From Candidatus Pantoea soli (GTDB taxonomy: Bacteria; Pseudomonadota; Gammaproteobacteria; Enterobacterales; Enterobacteriaceae), in contig NZ_CP032702.1 in the NCBI RefSeq assembly GCF_007833795.1, positions 3,286,001 to 3,350,000 on the forward strand: 64,000 bases of DNA, given 5' to 3'. Under the pieces are notes generated by a model. The model did not search any database and was not told the DNA's origin. It was given only the letters and a program-made list of their open reading frames with translations. Below, one piece after another: positions 9,879-20,769 of the stretch; the stretch's first letter is position 1; every line of letters begins with the position of its first letter. The position numbers were made by a program, and so were the translations under genes.

Positions 9879-11614
9879 AGTTCAGGCCCCAGTCCGACAT
9901 AAAATTGCAACCCGTGCTCCTTGTCATCGCCAATCGGCCGCGCGATATCGAACTTGATGGGTCCGACCGGTGAAGCCCAGCGCACGCCTACACCCGCGCC
10001 GGTTTTAAAATTACTTTGTTTGATGTCATTTACCGCTTCGCCGGAATCTACAAACACCGCGCCCCACCATTTGCCGGTGACGTTGTACTGATACTCCAGC
10101 GAGCCGGTCGCCATTTTGGACGCGCCGGTCAGCTTGCCGTCTTCGTCGCGTGGCGACACATCTTTATATTTGTAGCCGCGAATACTGCGGTCGCCCCCGG
10201 CGAAGAAACGCAGGTCCGGCGGCACTTTTTCGAAGTTGTTGGTTTCGATCCAGCCCAGCGTACCGCGGGCCACAAAGCGGTGTTTATCGGCCAGCGTGCG
10301 GATCCAGACGTTCTGCGCCTGCAGGATCAGGAAATCGACGTCGGAACCCCAGGTGGTGTCAGAGACATCCACTGAATAGCGCTGCGAATCGCCCCATGTT
10401 GGCATCAGACCGCCGCGGGAACGGGTGCGGTTCAGGCTGACGCCCGGATAGAGCAGCATGGTGGTATTGGTTACGCTGCCCTGAGTAAAGTGATCGAGGC
10501 TCCACTTGAGGTTAACGGCACGCTGCCAGCCGGAGCTGCTGTCCCAGTTACGCGCCACGCCCAGCGTGGTGGTATCGGATTTGGTGTCGTTGAGATCGGT
10601 GCGCTTCAGGCCACCGGAGAAGGTGTAGTACTGCTCCAGGGGATTTTTCAGCAGCGGGATTTTATAACCGAAGTCCAGCTGCTGTTCCGGCGCAGAAATA
10701 TAGGCGCTGGAGGTCAGGCTGTGGCCGCTGTCGTTAATCCACGGCTTTTTCCAGGTGCCTTTCAGGCGCGGGCCGACATCGGTGGAGTAACCAATACCGG
10801 TTTCGATGGTGTTTTCCACCCGCGGTGACACTGCCGCGCTAAGCGGCAGAACTTTGGTGGCGCGGCCTTTATCAAACTCCGGCGCCACGACCACGGAGTT
10901 AAACCAGCCGGTAGCCGACAGGCGGCGGTTCAGTTCAGCCAGATCGCGTGAGCTGTAAGGATCGCCCTGTTTAAACGGCACAAGATTACGCAGATAGGCT
11001 TCGTTGATTTGGGAGCCAACAAAACTGACGTCACCGAAACGGTAACGCGGGCCGCTGTCGTAATCGATATCCCAGAACGCTTCGCGCCGCTCAACCGAGA
11101 CGCCCAGCTGGCTCTGCTTAAATTCGCCATCAAAATAGCCGTTACGCAGCGCGAGGTTGGAAAAACCACTTTTGAATTTATCGTAAGCGCCGTGATTAAG
11201 CTGGGAGCCCACTTTCGGCGTGCCCTGTTTCACCCAGGCTTTATAGTCGGGATCGTCTTTCGCAGCGCCTTCCACCACGATACTGCTGCCGCCAATTTTC
11301 ACCGGCTCACCCGCGCTGACATGGGCAATCAGTACCGGGCGGCCGCCCTGGGGCGGTGCCGGACGCGATTCAAAGTCGATCTGTGGTTCGTAGTAACCCA
11401 GCGCGCGCAGGCCTTCTTTGATCGCTTCGGCAACGCGTGCCTGGAAGCGGCCATCGTTTGACACCTCGTCGCTGCCAATTGTCGACAAGCGCGCGCGGAC
11501 GTTTTTCTGTAAATCCCCGGTAAGGCCCTCAAGTTGCAGGCGCACTTTTGCCGCCTCAACGGCAGGTGCAGCAAGCAGCAGGCTGGCCAGACAATAAGCA
11601 TGAAATCGCGGCAC
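9875..11614 (-). CDS. tamA: TamA, outer-membrane Omp85-family translocation and assembly module subunit
   Basis: 579 aa (E. coli 577). A signal peptide ([21 protein letters not shown]) is followed by three POTRA domains to about residue 260 and a 16-stranded Omp85 beta-barrel. The barrel carries the VRGY-type lid-lock motif, seen here as [14 protein letters not shown], and ends VGLGPEL. TamA forms the outer-membrane half of the TAM complex with TamB. It is the first gene of tamA-tamB-ytfP. In E. coli msrA is divergent from tamA; here the divergent gene is paeA and msrA is absent. Confidence 0.96.
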   Translation of the reverse strand: MPRFHAYCLASLLLAAPAVEAAKVRLQLEGLTGDLQKNVRARLSTIGSDEVSNDGRFQARVAEAIKEGLRALGYYEPQIDFESRPAPPQGGRPVLIAHVSAGEPVKIGGSSIVVEGAAKDDPDYKAWVKQGTPKVGSQLNHGAYDKFKSGFSNLALRNGYFDGEFKQSQLGVSVERREAFWDIDYDSGPRYRFGDVSFVGSQINEAYLRNLVPFKQGDPYSSRDLAELNRRLSATGWFNSVVVAPEFDKGRATKVLPLSAAVSPRVENTIETGIGYSTDVGPRLKGTWKKPWINDSGHSLTSSAYISAPEQQLDFGYKIPLLKNPLEQYYTFSGGLKRTDLNDTKSDTTTLGVARNWDSSSGWQRAVNLKWSLDHFTQGSVTNTTMLLYPGVSLNRTRSRGGLMPTWGDSQRYSVDVSDTTWGSDVDFLILQAQNVWIRTLADKHRFVARGTLGWIETNNFEKVPPDLRFFAGGDRSIRGYKYKDVSPRDEDGKLTGASKMATGSLEYQYNVTGKWWGAVFVDSGEAVNDIKQSNFKTGAGVGVRWASPVGPIKFDIARPIGDDKEHGLQFYVGLGPEL

Positions 11615-11882
11615 GCGTACTCCTGTTCATAATGCCTGCCCCCATTCCGCAGGGGCATAAAATCTGGTGTAAAGGGTATCACCACGACGTGCGTACCCAT
11701 CAGCATAGCCGCTCTTTTCTGCGAGCGGCTGCGTAAAACTGACACTAAGCCAAATCGGCCACCATTGTCGGCAAATAGGCGGAACGATACAACCGCGACG
11801 CTGCGCTTCTGCTGGCGCCGCTTGCCCACTCGGATTAATCCTGGCCGGAACATCGCGCCTCTGGCGGCAGGATAAGCGCTGC

Positions 11883-11891
11883 TGCTATAAT
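11883..11891 (+). promoter_or_regulatory. Extended -10 promoter of paeA
   Basis: TGCTATAAT is an extended -10 (TG plus a consensus TATAAT). It predicts transcription from near 11898 and so a leader of about 170 nt before paeA. No convincing -35 is visible, as is common for extended -10 promoters. Confidence 0.55.
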
Positions 11892-11897
11892 CAGCGA

Positions 11898-12068
11898 CCA
11901 GCAGGCTTCGCCTGCATTCATTTCTGCCCCGACGTTAACGTAACCTTGTCGAATTGGCGCAGACATTTTTGGCACGGATAGCCCTGTTTGACTGGTGAGT
12001 ACCGGAAGTACGCCCTCTTCGCGCTGCCCAGGCCAAAAATGACAAGTTATTAACCCAACGGATCTTTT
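11898..12068 (+). promoter_or_regulatory. Structured 5' leader of paeA (candidate cis-regulatory RNA)
   Basis: The 454-bp gap between tamA and paeA has no gene. Its right half would be a leader with a short hairpin GCAGGC-TTC-GCCTGC (11901-11915). It also holds a perfect 10-bp long-range pairing, CATTTTTGGC (11964-11973) with GCCAAAAATG (12032-12041), which encloses smaller complementary segments (CTGG/CCAG and GTAC-CGGAA-GTAC). No U-tract follows the outer stem, so it is not an intrinsic terminator. The pairing ends 27 nt before the start codon, near the ribosome entry zone. The rest of the gap (11615-11880) shows no gene or clear element; I see no msrA remnant. Confidence 0.45.
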
Positions 12069-13412
12069 ATGCTCGATAGTCTGCTTGTCATTCTTTTACT
12101 GATTGTGATCAGTTCATTTTTTTCGCTTTCGGAGATCTCGCTGGCGGCCGCCCGCAAGATCAAACTGAAACTGCTGGCCGATGAAGGCAACATCAATGCA
12201 CAGCGCGTGCTGAAGATGCAGGAACAGCCCGGCATGTTCTTCACCGTGGTGCAGATTGGCCTGAATGCGGTGGCCATCCTCGGCGGTATCGTCGGCGATG
12301 CCGCTTTTTCACCGGCTTTCAGTGGCCTGTTTAATCGCTTCATGGCACCCGAACTGGCCGACCAGCTTAGCTTTATCTGCTCCTTTACGATTGTCACCAG
12401 TCTGTTCATTCTGTTCGCCGATCTCACGCCAAAGCGCGTGGGCATGATTGCACCGGAAGCGATCGCCCTGCGCATCATCAATCCGATGCGCTTCTGCCTG
12501 CTGGTTTTCCGCCCGCTGGTGTGGCTGTTCAACGGCCTGGCAAACGTCTTCTTTCGCATCTTTAAACTGCCGATGGTGCGTAAAGATGACATCACCTCTG
12601 ATGATATCTATGCGGTGGTGGAAGCCGGCGCGCTGGCTGGTGTGCTGCGCAAGCAGGAACATGAACTGATTGAAAACGTGTTTGAGCTGGAATCGCGTAC
12701 CGTACCGTCGTCGATGACCTCGCGCGAAAACATTGTCTGGTTTGATCTGCATGAAGATGAAACCAGCCTGAAAACCAAAATCGCCCGGCATCCGCACTCG
12801 AAATTTCTGGTCTGCGATGGCGATATCGACCACATTGTCGGCTACGTGGATTCAAAAGAGCTGCTGCTGCGCGTGCTGGGCAACCAGAGCATGACGCTGA
12901 ACAGCGGCGTACAGATTCGCTCCGCGCTGATTGTGCCGGACACGCTGACGCTGTCGGAAGCGCTGGAGAGCTTTAAAACCGCCGGTGAAGATTTCGCGGT
13001 GATCATGAACGAATACGCGCTGGTGGTGGGCATTATCACGCTGAATGACGTGATGACCACGCTGATGGGCGATCTGGTCGGCCAGGGGCTGGAAGAGCAG
13101 ATTGTCGCGCGCGACGAGAATTCATGGCTGGTAGAAGGCGGTACGCCGATTGATGACGTGATGCGCGTGCTGGATATCGACGAGTTCCCGCAGTCCGGCA
13201 ACTACGAGACCATTGGCGGCTTCATGATGTATATGCTGCGTAAGATCCCCAAACGTACCGATTTCGTGAAGTTCTCCGGGTACAAATTTGAAGTGGTGGA
13301 CATCGACAGCTATCGCATCGATCAGCTGCTGGTGACGCGCATTGACGATCGTCCCCCGGTGCTGAATATGACCCGGAGCGCGACAGAAGATCAGGAGAAT
13401 CCGGCGTCTTAA
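12069..13412 (+). CDS. paeA: PaeA (YtfL), CNNM/CorC-type membrane protein for polyamine stress
   Basis: 447 aa, the same length as E. coli YtfL. Architecture: an N-terminal DUF21/CNNM membrane domain (about residues 1-190, starting MLDSLLVILLLIVISSFFSLSEISLAAARK), two CBS domains (about 210-340) and a C-terminal CorC/HlyC domain. Salmonella and E. coli PaeA protects stationary-phase cells from excess putrescine and cadaverine and is thought to export them; the family also includes Mg/Co exporters. It stands alone with its own promoter and a structured leader, and its terminator is shared with ytfK. Confidence 0.93.
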   Translation: MLDSLLVILLLIVISSFFSLSEISLAAARKIKLKLLADEGNINAQRVLKMQEQPGMFFTVVQIGLNAVAILGGIVGDAAFSPAFSGLFNRFMAPELADQLSFICSFTIVTSLFILFADLTPKRVGMIAPEAIALRIINPMRFCLLVFRPLVWLFNGLANVFFRIFKLPMVRKDDITSDDIYAVVEAGALAGVLRKQEHELIENVFELESRTVPSSMTSRENIVWFDLHEDETSLKTKIARHPHSKFLVCDGDIDHIVGYVDSKELLLRVLGNQSMTLNSGVQIRSALIVPDTLTLSEALESFKTAGEDFAVIMNEYALVVGIITLNDVMTTLMGDLVGQGLEEQIVARDENSWLVEGGTPIDDVMRVLDIDEFPQSGNYETIGGFMMYMLRKIPKRTDFVKFSGYKFEVVDIDSYRIDQLLVTRIDDRPPVLNMTRSATEDQENPAS

Positions 13413-13460
13413 TTCAGCCAGAGCGGTAAGCGGTGCGATTGACGTGCTGCGCAAACATTG

Positions 13461-13487
13461 AGGGCGCCTGCTGGCGCCCTTTCTGTT
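13461..13487. terminator. Terminator between paeA and ytfK
   Basis: AGGGCGCC-TGCT-GGCGCCCT stem followed by TTCTGTT. It lies between two convergent genes. Confidence 0.8.
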
Positions 13488-13492
13488 ACTGC

Positions 13493-13699
13493 TTAGTTGT
13501 ACTCGGCCTGCAGCCGCAGCACCTGGCGATTGATTTCTGACATCACGCTGAGATGCTGTTTATCCTTGACGCGCGGCAACATAACTTTGCCTTTATCGAA
13601 CTCAAACGCGCCAACGTCCTTGATGTACAACCTTCCTTTAAATAGCGTCTTTACATATTTCGCAATTTGCAGCGGATTATAGCGCTGGAAGATCTTCAT
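13493..13699 (-). CDS. ytfK: YtfK, small regulator of the stringent response
   Basis: 68 aa from the ATG at 13699, which follows AGGAG. The protein, [20 protein letters not shown]..., matches E. coli YtfK (68 aa) over its whole length; an upstream in-frame start would add 58 unrelated residues. YtfK binds SpoT in E. coli and shifts it toward (p)ppGpp synthesis during phosphate or fatty-acid starvation, and ytfK has been placed in the Pho regulon. A weak pho-box-like sequence lies upstream at 13834-13851. Confidence 0.92.
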   Translation of the reverse strand: MKIFQRYNPLQIAKYVKTLFKGRLYIKDVGAFEFDKGKVMLPRVKDKQHLSVMSEINRQVLRLQAEYN

Positions 13700-13833
13700 A
13701 CTGTTTAACTCCTGAACAGATGTAATACGCTTCGCCGTTGCCAAAAGGGGTACGAACTCATGAAGCGCAAATGAGGCATAAATATAGAACATGAATCGGT
13801 GCCTGCGTGCCGGAATCATGGATTTTTTACTGA

Positions 13834-13851
13834 ATTGACACATCATTACAG
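13834..13851 (-). promoter_or_regulatory. Weak pho-box-like sequence upstream of ytfK
   Basis: On the minus strand this reads CTGTAATGATGTGTCAAT, resembling two imperfect CTGTCAT repeats, but the second is displaced by about one base. It is the only element I can suggest in the 312-bp ytfK-ytfJ intergenic region, which otherwise holds just the two divergent promoters. Confidence 0.25.
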
Positions 13852-14011
13852 ATAAGTCTGTCATGACGGCCACATAATCCAGTATAAACCTTCATGGGTT
13901 ACAGAATTGTGGCATGGATAGCAAAGCTGCTCTCTCACCGCGACAGGCGCATCATCCGCGCTTAATATTGCAGAATCATGAATAACTGGTCGGATCACTA
14001 AGGAGAATCAC

Positions 14012-14569
14012 ATGCGTCTGGCACGCTCTTTGTTAGCCCTGGCATTCGTCATTCCCACGCTTGCCTCTGCGCATGCGTTTAAAACCGGTGAACGCGTGCC
14101 GGCAGTAGGCATTAATGATAAAGGTGAGCTGCTCTGGCAGCAGGATAAATTCAGCTATCAGCCGTGGAACAGCGCGCAGCTCAGCGGCAAAGTGCGGGTG
14201 ATTTTACATATTGCCGGACGCTCCTCGGCTAAAGAGCAGAATGCCGCGCTGATTGAAGCCATCAAAGCCGCAAAGTTGCCGCATGACCGCTATCAGACCA
14301 CGACCGTGGTGAATACAGATGATGCGATTCCAGGCACCGGCATGTTTGTGCGCAGCAGTATTGAGAGCAATAAGAAGCAGTATCCGTGGTCGCAGTTCAT
14401 CATCGACAGCAACGGCAGCGCGCGCAAAGCCTGGCAGCTGGAAAAAGGCGGGTCAGCGATCGTTGTACTGGATAAAACGGCCCACGTCCGCTTTGCCAAA
14501 GACGGTGCGCTGACGCAGGAAGAGGTGCAGCAGGCCATGACGCTGCTGCAGACGTTGCTGAAAAACTAA
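14012..14569 (+). CDS. ytfJ: YtfJ, periplasmic thioredoxin-fold protein
   Basis: 185 aa (E. coli YtfJ 184). A signal peptide (MRLARSLLALAFVIPTLASA, residues 1-20) precedes a mature domain with the family-specific stretches GKVRVILHIAGRSSAKEQNA, LPHDRYQTTTVVNTDDAIPG and YPWSQFIIDSNG. The fold is thioredoxin/peroxiredoxin-like, but the mature protein has no cysteine, so it cannot act as a disulfide oxidoreductase. Its function is unknown. It is divergent from ytfK and convergent with cysQ. The start follows AAGGAGAATC. Confidence 0.93.
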   Translation: MRLARSLLALAFVIPTLASAHAFKTGERVPAVGINDKGELLWQQDKFSYQPWNSAQLSGKVRVILHIAGRSSAKEQNAALIEAIKAAKLPHDRYQTTTVVNTDDAIPGTGMFVRSSIESNKKQYPWSQFIIDSNGSARKAWQLEKGGSAIVVLDKTAHVRFAKDGALTQEEVQQAMTLLQTLLKN

Positions 14570-14638
14570 GGCGCCAGTCACGTACAATGCGCAGCGGCGA
14601 TGCTGTCCGGCCGCTGCGCGTCATACCGCAACCGCGGT

Positions 14639-15385
14639 TTAAAACAGCGACACGCGGAAGCCCGGGTTGAGGAACGATTCGCGCGGCGCATAATCCAGCG
14701 TGCGGCCCTGCCAGTCATGCACGTGTGCTCCGGCCGCGACGGCCACCGCATGGCCGGCACCGGTATCCCAGATATTGGTGGGCCCGAAGCGCGGATAAAG
14801 CTGCGCTTTTCCTTCCGCCACCAGGCAGAATTTCAGCGATGAGCCAATTGCCGTTGTCTGATGCTCGCCCAGCTGGGAAAGATACTCTTTCAGCTCTTCA
14901 TCTTTATCCGCATGCGAACGGCTGACAACCACCAGCGGCGGACGGGCTTCACGCACCTGAATCTGGATTTTATGGCCGCCCTCTTCTTTCCACGCCTTGC
15001 CGTCTGCCGCGGAATACATGACGCCCAGCGCCGGCGCATAGACTACGCCCAGCGTCGGTTTGCCGTTTTCAATCAGGGCGATGTTCACCGTGAATTCACC
15101 GTTACGCTTGATGAACTCTTTGGTGCCGTCCAGCGGATCGACCAGCCAGTATTTCTGCCAGTGCTGACGTACTTCCCAGCCCGGCGGATCCTCTTCCGAC
15201 AGCACTGGCACATCCGGCGACAGCGCCTGCAGTCCCTGTACGATGATTTTATGCGCCGCGAGGTCGGCAGCCGTGACCGGTGAATCGTCCGACTTCCGCG
15301 TCACGTCCATGGGCGCTGCGCCCGCGTAAACCTGCATAATGGCGTCGCCTGCCTCACGCGCCAGCTGGCAAATGTTATCTAGCAT
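14639..15385 (-). CDS. cysQ: CysQ, 3'(2'),5'-bisphosphate nucleotidase
   Basis: 248 aa (E. coli 246). It removes the 3' phosphate from adenosine 3',5'-bisphosphate (PAP) formed during sulfate assimilation, keeping toxic PAP low. Inositol-monophosphatase-family metal motifs are visible: [18 protein letters not shown] and [14 protein letters not shown]. It acts in the cytoplasm or at the inner face of the membrane. The gene is divergent from cpdB across about 280 bp. AGGAGGTG before the ATG is a strong ribosome-binding site. Confidence 0.95.
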   Translation of the reverse strand: MLDNICQLAREAGDAIMQVYAGAAPMDVTRKSDDSPVTAADLAAHKIIVQGLQALSPDVPVLSEEDPPGWEVRQHWQKYWLVDPLDGTKEFIKRNGEFTVNIALIENGKPTLGVVYAPALGVMYSAADGKAWKEEGGHKIQIQVREARPPLVVVSRSHADKDEELKEYLSQLGEHQTTAIGSSLKFCLVAEGKAQLYPRFGPTNIWDTGAGHAVAVAAGAHVHDWQGRTLDYAPRESFLNPGFRVSLF

Positions 15386-15573
15386 ACTTCACCTCCTTTC
15401 CGCTGATTCTGCCGGTCAGACACCTGCAGCTCATCTTCAGACATTTTAGCAGTTGTGCTAAGCCCGCCTGCTGCTGTGGCCGCTGCGCCGGCAATTTGTT
15501 TTATTATCAATACCATAGATTGCTGCAGGCGGCTATGGCGCGATGCTGAATCCGCACCGGGCAGCAGAAAGAG

Positions 15574-15626
15574 GTAAAACCGCGAATGCCATCACATATT
15601 GAAGTGATAATTTGTCACGGTTTTAC
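15574..15626. promoter_or_regulatory. Nested inverted repeat upstream of cpdB
   Basis: GTAAAACCG (15574-15582) and CGGTTTTAC (15618-15626) are a perfect 9-bp inverted repeat 35 bp apart. A smaller ATCAC/GTGAT pair lies inside. It sits 41-93 bp before the cpdB start and could be a leader stem-loop or paired regulator half-sites. A GTGA-N7-TCAC within it is one base too long for a standard CRP site. Confidence 0.4.
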
Positions 15627-15666
15627 ATTATTTTGAGAGGCCCATTGAACGAACAAGGAACAGGCC

Positions 15667-17613
15667 ATGTTCAAAGCCCGCATCCCGTTACTGGCGCTGT
15701 GCATCAGCGCTGCCTCTGCCCAGGCCGCCACGGTGGATTTACGTATTCTGGAAACCACCGATCTGCACAGCAATATGATGGACTTCGACTATTACAAAGA
15801 CACGCCGACTGAAAAATTCGGCCTGGTACGCACCGCCACGCTGATTCAGCAGGCGCGGGCGGAAGCCAAAAACAGCGTGCTGGTGGACAATGGCGACATT
15901 ATTCAGGGCAGCCCGCTGGGCGATTACAGTGCGGCGAAAGGGCTGAAAAACGGTGAGGTGCATCCGGTCTACAAGGCGCTGAATACGCTGGATTACACCG
16001 TGGGCAACCTCGGCAATCATGAATTTAACTATGGCCTGCCCTATTTGCAAAAAGCGCTGGCCGGCGCGCACTTCCCCTATATCAACGCCAATATTATCGA
16101 TGAAAAGCGCGGAAAACCGCTGTTTACGCCCTATCTGATCCGGGAAACCGCCGTGATCGATCGCGACGGCCAGACGCACAAGGTAAAAATTGGCTATATT
16201 GGCTTCGTTCCGCCGCAGATTATGGTGTGGGATCGCAATAATCTGCAGGGAAAAGTGCACGTTGATGACATAACGGAAACAGCGAAGCGCTATGTGCCGG
16301 AAATGCGCGCAAAAGGTGCTGAAATAATCATCGCTATACCGCACTCCGGTTTAAGCAGTGAGCCCTATCACGCCATGGCCGAGAACTCGGTTTACTACCT
16401 GAGCCAGGTGCCCGGCATCAATGCCATTATGTTTGGCCATGCGCACGCCGTGTTTCCCGGCAAAGATTTCGCTGCAATCCCGGGCGCGGATATCGCGCAG
16501 GGTACGCTGAACGGCATCCCGGCGGTGATGCCCGGCATGTGGGGCGATCACCTCGGGGTGGTCGATCTGGTGCTGAGCAACGCCGGCGGCCAATGGCAGG
16601 TCACGCAGGGGAAAGCCGAAGCGCGCCCTGTCTATGACAGCGTGGCGAAAAAGTCGCTGGCCGCGGAAGATGCCAGCCTGATAAAAGTGCTGGCGCAGGA
16701 TCATCGCGCCACCCGGGCGTTTGTGGCAAAACCCATCGGACGCTCCGCCGATGTGATGTACAGCTATTTGTCGCTGGTGCAGGACGACCCTACGGTGCAG
16801 ATCGTCAACAATGCCCAGCGCGCTTACGTTGAGCACTTTATTCAGGGCGATCCGGACCTCAGCCGCCTGCCGGTGCTCTCTGCTGCTGCGCCGTTTAAAG
16901 CCGGCGGACGCCATAACGATCCCGCCAGCTATACCGAAGTGGAAAAAGGTCAGCTGACCTTCCGCAATGCCGCCGATCTTTATCTCTACCCGAATACGCT
17001 GGTGGTGATGAAGATCACTGGTGCGCAGGTGAAAGAGTGGCTGGAGTGCTCGGCCGCGCAGTTTAATCAGATTGATCCTCACGCCACCCGGCCACAGTCG
17101 CTGATCAACTGGGATTTCCGCACTTACAACTTTGATGTGATTGATGGTGTGCAGTACCAGATCGACGTCACGCAGCCCGCGCGCTACGATGCGGAGTGCA
17201 AGCTGATCAACCCGCAGGCATCGCGCATCACGGCGCTGTTATGGCAGGGCAAACCGGTTGACCCGCAGGCGACTTTCCTTGTCGCCACCAACAATTACCG
17301 CGCTTACGGGGGCAAATTTGCCGGCACCGGCGATCGCTACGTGGCCTTTGCTTCCCCGGATGAGAACCGCGCGGTGGTGGCCGCGTATATCAGCAGCGAA
17401 ACCAAGGCGCACGGCGAAGTCAGGCCGCAGGCCGATCATAACTGGCGTCTGGCGCCGATTCACAGCGAGACACCGCTGGATATTCGTTTTGAGACGGCGC
17501 CCGGCAGCAAAGCGTCGCAGTTTATTGCGCAGCACGCGGATTATCCGATGAAGGCGGTCGGCAGCGATGAGGCAGGTTTTGCGCTCTGGCAGGTGGATTT
17601 ACAGCCGAAGTGA
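15667..17613 (+). CDS. cpdB: CpdB, periplasmic 2',3'-cyclic-nucleotide 2'-phosphodiesterase/3'-nucleotidase
   Basis: 648 aa (E. coli 647). Signal peptide residues 1-20 ([20 protein letters not shown]). The N-terminal calcineurin-like metallophosphatase domain carries [42 protein letters not shown] and [11 protein letters not shown], the dinuclear-metal motifs. The C-terminal 5'-nucleotidase domain (about 365-600) binds the base. In the periplasm it opens 2',3'-cyclic nucleotides and removes 3' phosphates so nucleosides can be taken up; it can also degrade cyclic dinucleotides. It is divergent from cysQ. Confidence 0.96.
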   Translation: MFKARIPLLALCISAASAQAATVDLRILETTDLHSNMMDFDYYKDTPTEKFGLVRTATLIQQARAEAKNSVLVDNGDIIQGSPLGDYSAAKGLKNGEVHPVYKALNTLDYTVGNLGNHEFNYGLPYLQKALAGAHFPYINANIIDEKRGKPLFTPYLIRETAVIDRDGQTHKVKIGYIGFVPPQIMVWDRNNLQGKVHVDDITETAKRYVPEMRAKGAEIIIAIPHSGLSSEPYHAMAENSVYYLSQVPGINAIMFGHAHAVFPGKDFAAIPGADIAQGTLNGIPAVMPGMWGDHLGVVDLVLSNAGGQWQVTQGKAEARPVYDSVAKKSLAAEDASLIKVLAQDHRATRAFVAKPIGRSADVMYSYLSLVQDDPTVQIVNNAQRAYVEHFIQGDPDLSRLPVLSAAAPFKAGGRHNDPASYTEVEKGQLTFRNAADLYLYPNTLVVMKITGAQVKEWLECSAAQFNQIDPHATRPQSLINWDFRTYNFDVIDGVQYQIDVTQPARYDAECKLINPQASRITALLWQGKPVDPQATFLVATNNYRAYGGKFAGTGDRYVAFASPDENRAVVAAYISSETKAHGEVRPQADHNWRLAPIHSETPLDIRFETAPGSKASQFIAQHADYPMKAVGSDEAGFALWQVDLQPK

Positions 17614-17619
17614 AGAACA

Positions 17620-17637
17620 GGGCGGCTTGCGCCGCCC
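17620..17637. terminator. Hairpin between convergent cpdB and fklB
   Basis: GGGCGGC-TTGC-GCCGCCC stem-loop in the 31-bp gap. No U-tract follows on either strand, so it may only slow polymerase or protect 3' ends. Confidence 0.4.
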
Positions 17638-17644
17638 GACAGGC

Positions 17645-18265
17645 TTACAGAATTTCCAGCAGCTCCACTTCAAAGATCAGGGTGCTGAACGGCGGAATGG
17701 ACGCGCCTGCGCCACGCTCACCGTAGGCGAGGTTGTGCGGAATCGCCAGCTCCCACTTTGAGCCTACCGGCATCAGGGTCAGCGCTTCAATCCAGCCGGC
17801 GATCACGCCGCTGACCGGAAACTCAGCCGGTTCGCCGCGGGCAACGGAGCTGTCAAACACGGTGCCATCAATCAGCTTACCGGTGTAGTGCACGCGCACA
17901 CGATCCTGACGCGATGGAATCGGGCCTTCGCCCTGGGTGATCACGCTGAACTGCAGGCCGGATTCGGTGCTGCTTACGCCTTCGCGCTGGGCATTCTGCT
18001 CCAGGAATTTCTGCCCTTCTGCCGCCATCGCTTCCACGCGCTCACGGCGCACGCCTTCAGCGCGCTCATGCACTTCGCGCAGCGCACGGTGCACCACATC
18101 AACCGGAACCGCCGGTGAGTTCCCTTCCAGCGCGTCGCGCAGGCCCGCCAGCAGTGCTTCTGGCTGCAGACCCTGCAGTCCAGACTCTTGCAGCTGCTGA
18201 CCAACCTGTAAACCGATACCGTAACTTGCTTGTGATTCGACGCTGTCAAATGAAGGGGTCGTCAT
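17645..18265 (-). CDS. fklB: FklB, FKBP22-type peptidyl-prolyl cis-trans isomerase
   Basis: 206 aa, the same length as E. coli FklB. An N-terminal alpha-helical dimerisation domain (to about residue 95) and a long helix lead into a C-terminal FKBP domain with [37 protein letters not shown] and FEVELLEI. It catalyses proline isomerisation and has chaperone activity. No signal peptide is seen, so it is cytoplasmic. It is convergent with cpdB and divergent from oapA. Confidence 0.95.
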   Translation of the reverse strand: MTTPSFDSVESQASYGIGLQVGQQLQESGLQGLQPEALLAGLRDALEGNSPAVPVDVVHRALREVHERAEGVRRERVEAMAAEGQKFLEQNAQREGVSSTESGLQFSVITQGEGPIPSRQDRVRVHYTGKLIDGTVFDSSVARGEPAEFPVSGVIAGWIEALTLMPVGSKWELAIPHNLAYGERGAGASIPPFSTLIFEVELLEIL

Positions 18266-18567
18266 CTTGATTCCTTAATCCCGGAGAAAAATTGAAACGG
18301 CAGCATAACAGCGCAGGCGGCTGGCGTAAAATCTCACGCGCTACGGATGACATTTCCCGGCGAAACAGAAACAATACCCCGGTCAAATTTTTCAATGCTG
18401 GCAGGCACTTCCTTTGCGCATTGCCCATACTGTAAAACAAGAGAGAAAACATGGGCCAGATTGCCCCACGCCGCCGCAGGACGCGCACACCGCGTACGCT
18501 TTTATCAAGGTTACAACGCTGGTTGCCCGCGACACCCCCGCCGGCTGCTCACGAGGAGGATTCATCA

Positions 18568-19110
18568 ATGGCTTCTGAGACCCCATCGCGCCTGCCCGGC
18601 CCTCTGCAGCGCGTCTGGCATCTGCTGGATGACGTGCGCTGGATGGACCCGCTGCCGCCGCTTCATCGCCGCGGTATTGTGATCGCCCTGCTGGTGATGC
18701 TGCTGGCCTTTCTCTGGCCAGCCAGCACGCCGCAGTATCCGGTAGAGCGTCCGGCTGACAACGCCGGCAAATCGGTGCCCATGCAGGCTGAGATTTACGA
18801 TAACGCATCGTCAGCGCAAAACAGCGCGCAGCCAAAAAGCGATGCGCAGGGAACCTGGCACAGCTATACCGTTGCCACCGGCCAGACGCTGGCGCAGCTG
18901 TTTCGCGATAATAACCTGCCGGTGAATGATGTGTTTGCGATGGCGCGCGTGGAAGGCGACGGACAGCCGCTGAGTGCATTGCAGAGTGGTCAGCAGGTGA
19001 AGATCCGGCAGAATGCGCAGGGTGTGGTAACAGGCTTAACGGTGGATGGCAGTAATGGACCCGTGCTGTTCACCCGCCAGCCAGACGGCAGCTTTATCCG
19101 CGCGCAGTAA
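18568..19110 (+). CDS. ytfB: OapA/YtfB family cell-division and adhesion-associated membrane protein
   Basis: 180 aa from the ATG at 18568, which has a strong GAGGAGG Shine-Dalgarno and aligns with the E. coli YtfB N-terminus (VWHLLDDVRWMDPLPPLHRRG). One membrane segment (about residues 37-51) is followed by a periplasmic linker and a C-terminal OapA/LysM-like domain (WHSYTVATGQTLAQLF ... VKIRQNAQGVVTGLTVDGSNG). E. coli YtfB localises to the septum and binds peptidoglycan glycan chains. The reading frame stays open upstream to an ATG at 18451, which would add 39 residues rich in arginine (MGQIAPRRRRTRTPRT); its ribosome site is weaker, so that start is possible but less favoured. The region 18266-18567 has no other gene. 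Confidence 0.85.
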   Translation: MASETPSRLPGPLQRVWHLLDDVRWMDPLPPLHRRGIVIALLVMLLAFLWPASTPQYPVERPADNAGKSVPMQAEIYDNASSAQNSAQPKSDAQGTWHSYTVATGQTLAQLFRDNNLPVNDVFAMARVEGDGQPLSALQSGQQVKIRQNAQGVVTGLTVDGSNGPVLFTRQPDGSFIRAQ

Positions 19111-19120
19111 ACGCCGGAAA

Positions 19121-19151
19121 CAAAAACGCCGGCACAAGGCCGGCGTTTTCG
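19121..19151. terminator. Bidirectional terminator between oapA/ytfB and rplI
   Basis: AACGCCGGC/GCCGGCGTT hairpin. On the minus strand it is followed by TTTTTGTTT, ending the rpsF operon; on the plus strand by TTTTCG. Confidence 0.9.
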
Positions 19152-19169
19152 CATTACCCGGTAACGGAA

Positions 19170-19631
<462 letters not shown>

Positions 19632-19658
19632 TTAAAGTCGTGTGTGGACAGTTGCCAA

Positions 19659-20208
<550 letters not shown>

Positions 20209-20214
20209 CGTGGA

Positions 20215-20631
<417 letters not shown>

Positions 20632-20680
20632 TCAGCCTCCTGTCAGGGTCAGCTGCGGCCCACGGAAGCAAGGAACGTTG

Positions 20681-20715
20681 AAGGCGGTGAATCACACAGT
20701 GATCACGCACCTCTG
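20681..20715 (-). promoter_or_regulatory. Probable S6:S18 autoregulatory leader hairpin of the rpsF operon
   Basis: The minus strand reads GGTG..ATCAC-TGT-GTGAT.CACCGCC. ATCAC/GTGAT and GGTG/CACC stems are separated by unpaired bases and followed by CCG. This fits the known S6:S18 leader motif, a hairpin with a bulged CCG next to CACCG, upstream of rpsF in many bacteria. It lies about 70-105 nt before the rpsF start. Confidence 0.6.
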
Positions 20716-20740
20716 AATGCAGCTGAAAAATTGACGCGTA

Positions 20741-20769
20741 ATCATACTGGCGTCCGCCAGGAAACTCAA
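20741..20769 (-). promoter_or_regulatory. Promoter of the rpsF-priB-rpsR-rplI operon
   Basis: On the minus strand, TTGAGT and TATGAT are separated by exactly 17 bp. This puts the start site just upstream of the S6:S18 hairpin and gives a leader of about 120 nt. The remainder of the gap (20770-20993) must hold the promoter of the divergent small gene; I see no clear element there. Confidence 0.6.

Noticed and set aside
7440..9902. An 820-codon open frame on the plus strand opposite tamB
   Set aside because: It lies wholly antisense to a well-supported tamB reading frame. Its protein is arginine/histidine/glutamine-rich with no family features. Long antisense frames are common opposite GC-rich genes with biased third positions.
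11329..11853. Possible msrA remnant between tamA and paeA
   Set aside because: The open frame there is a shifted reading of the tamA start and upstream region and shows no methionine sulfoxide reductase motif such as GCFW.
11964..12041. Possible yybP-ykoY (Mn) riboswitch before paeA
   Set aside because: The conserved GGGGAGUAG-type loop of that class is not present. I kept only the description as a structured leader of unknown class.
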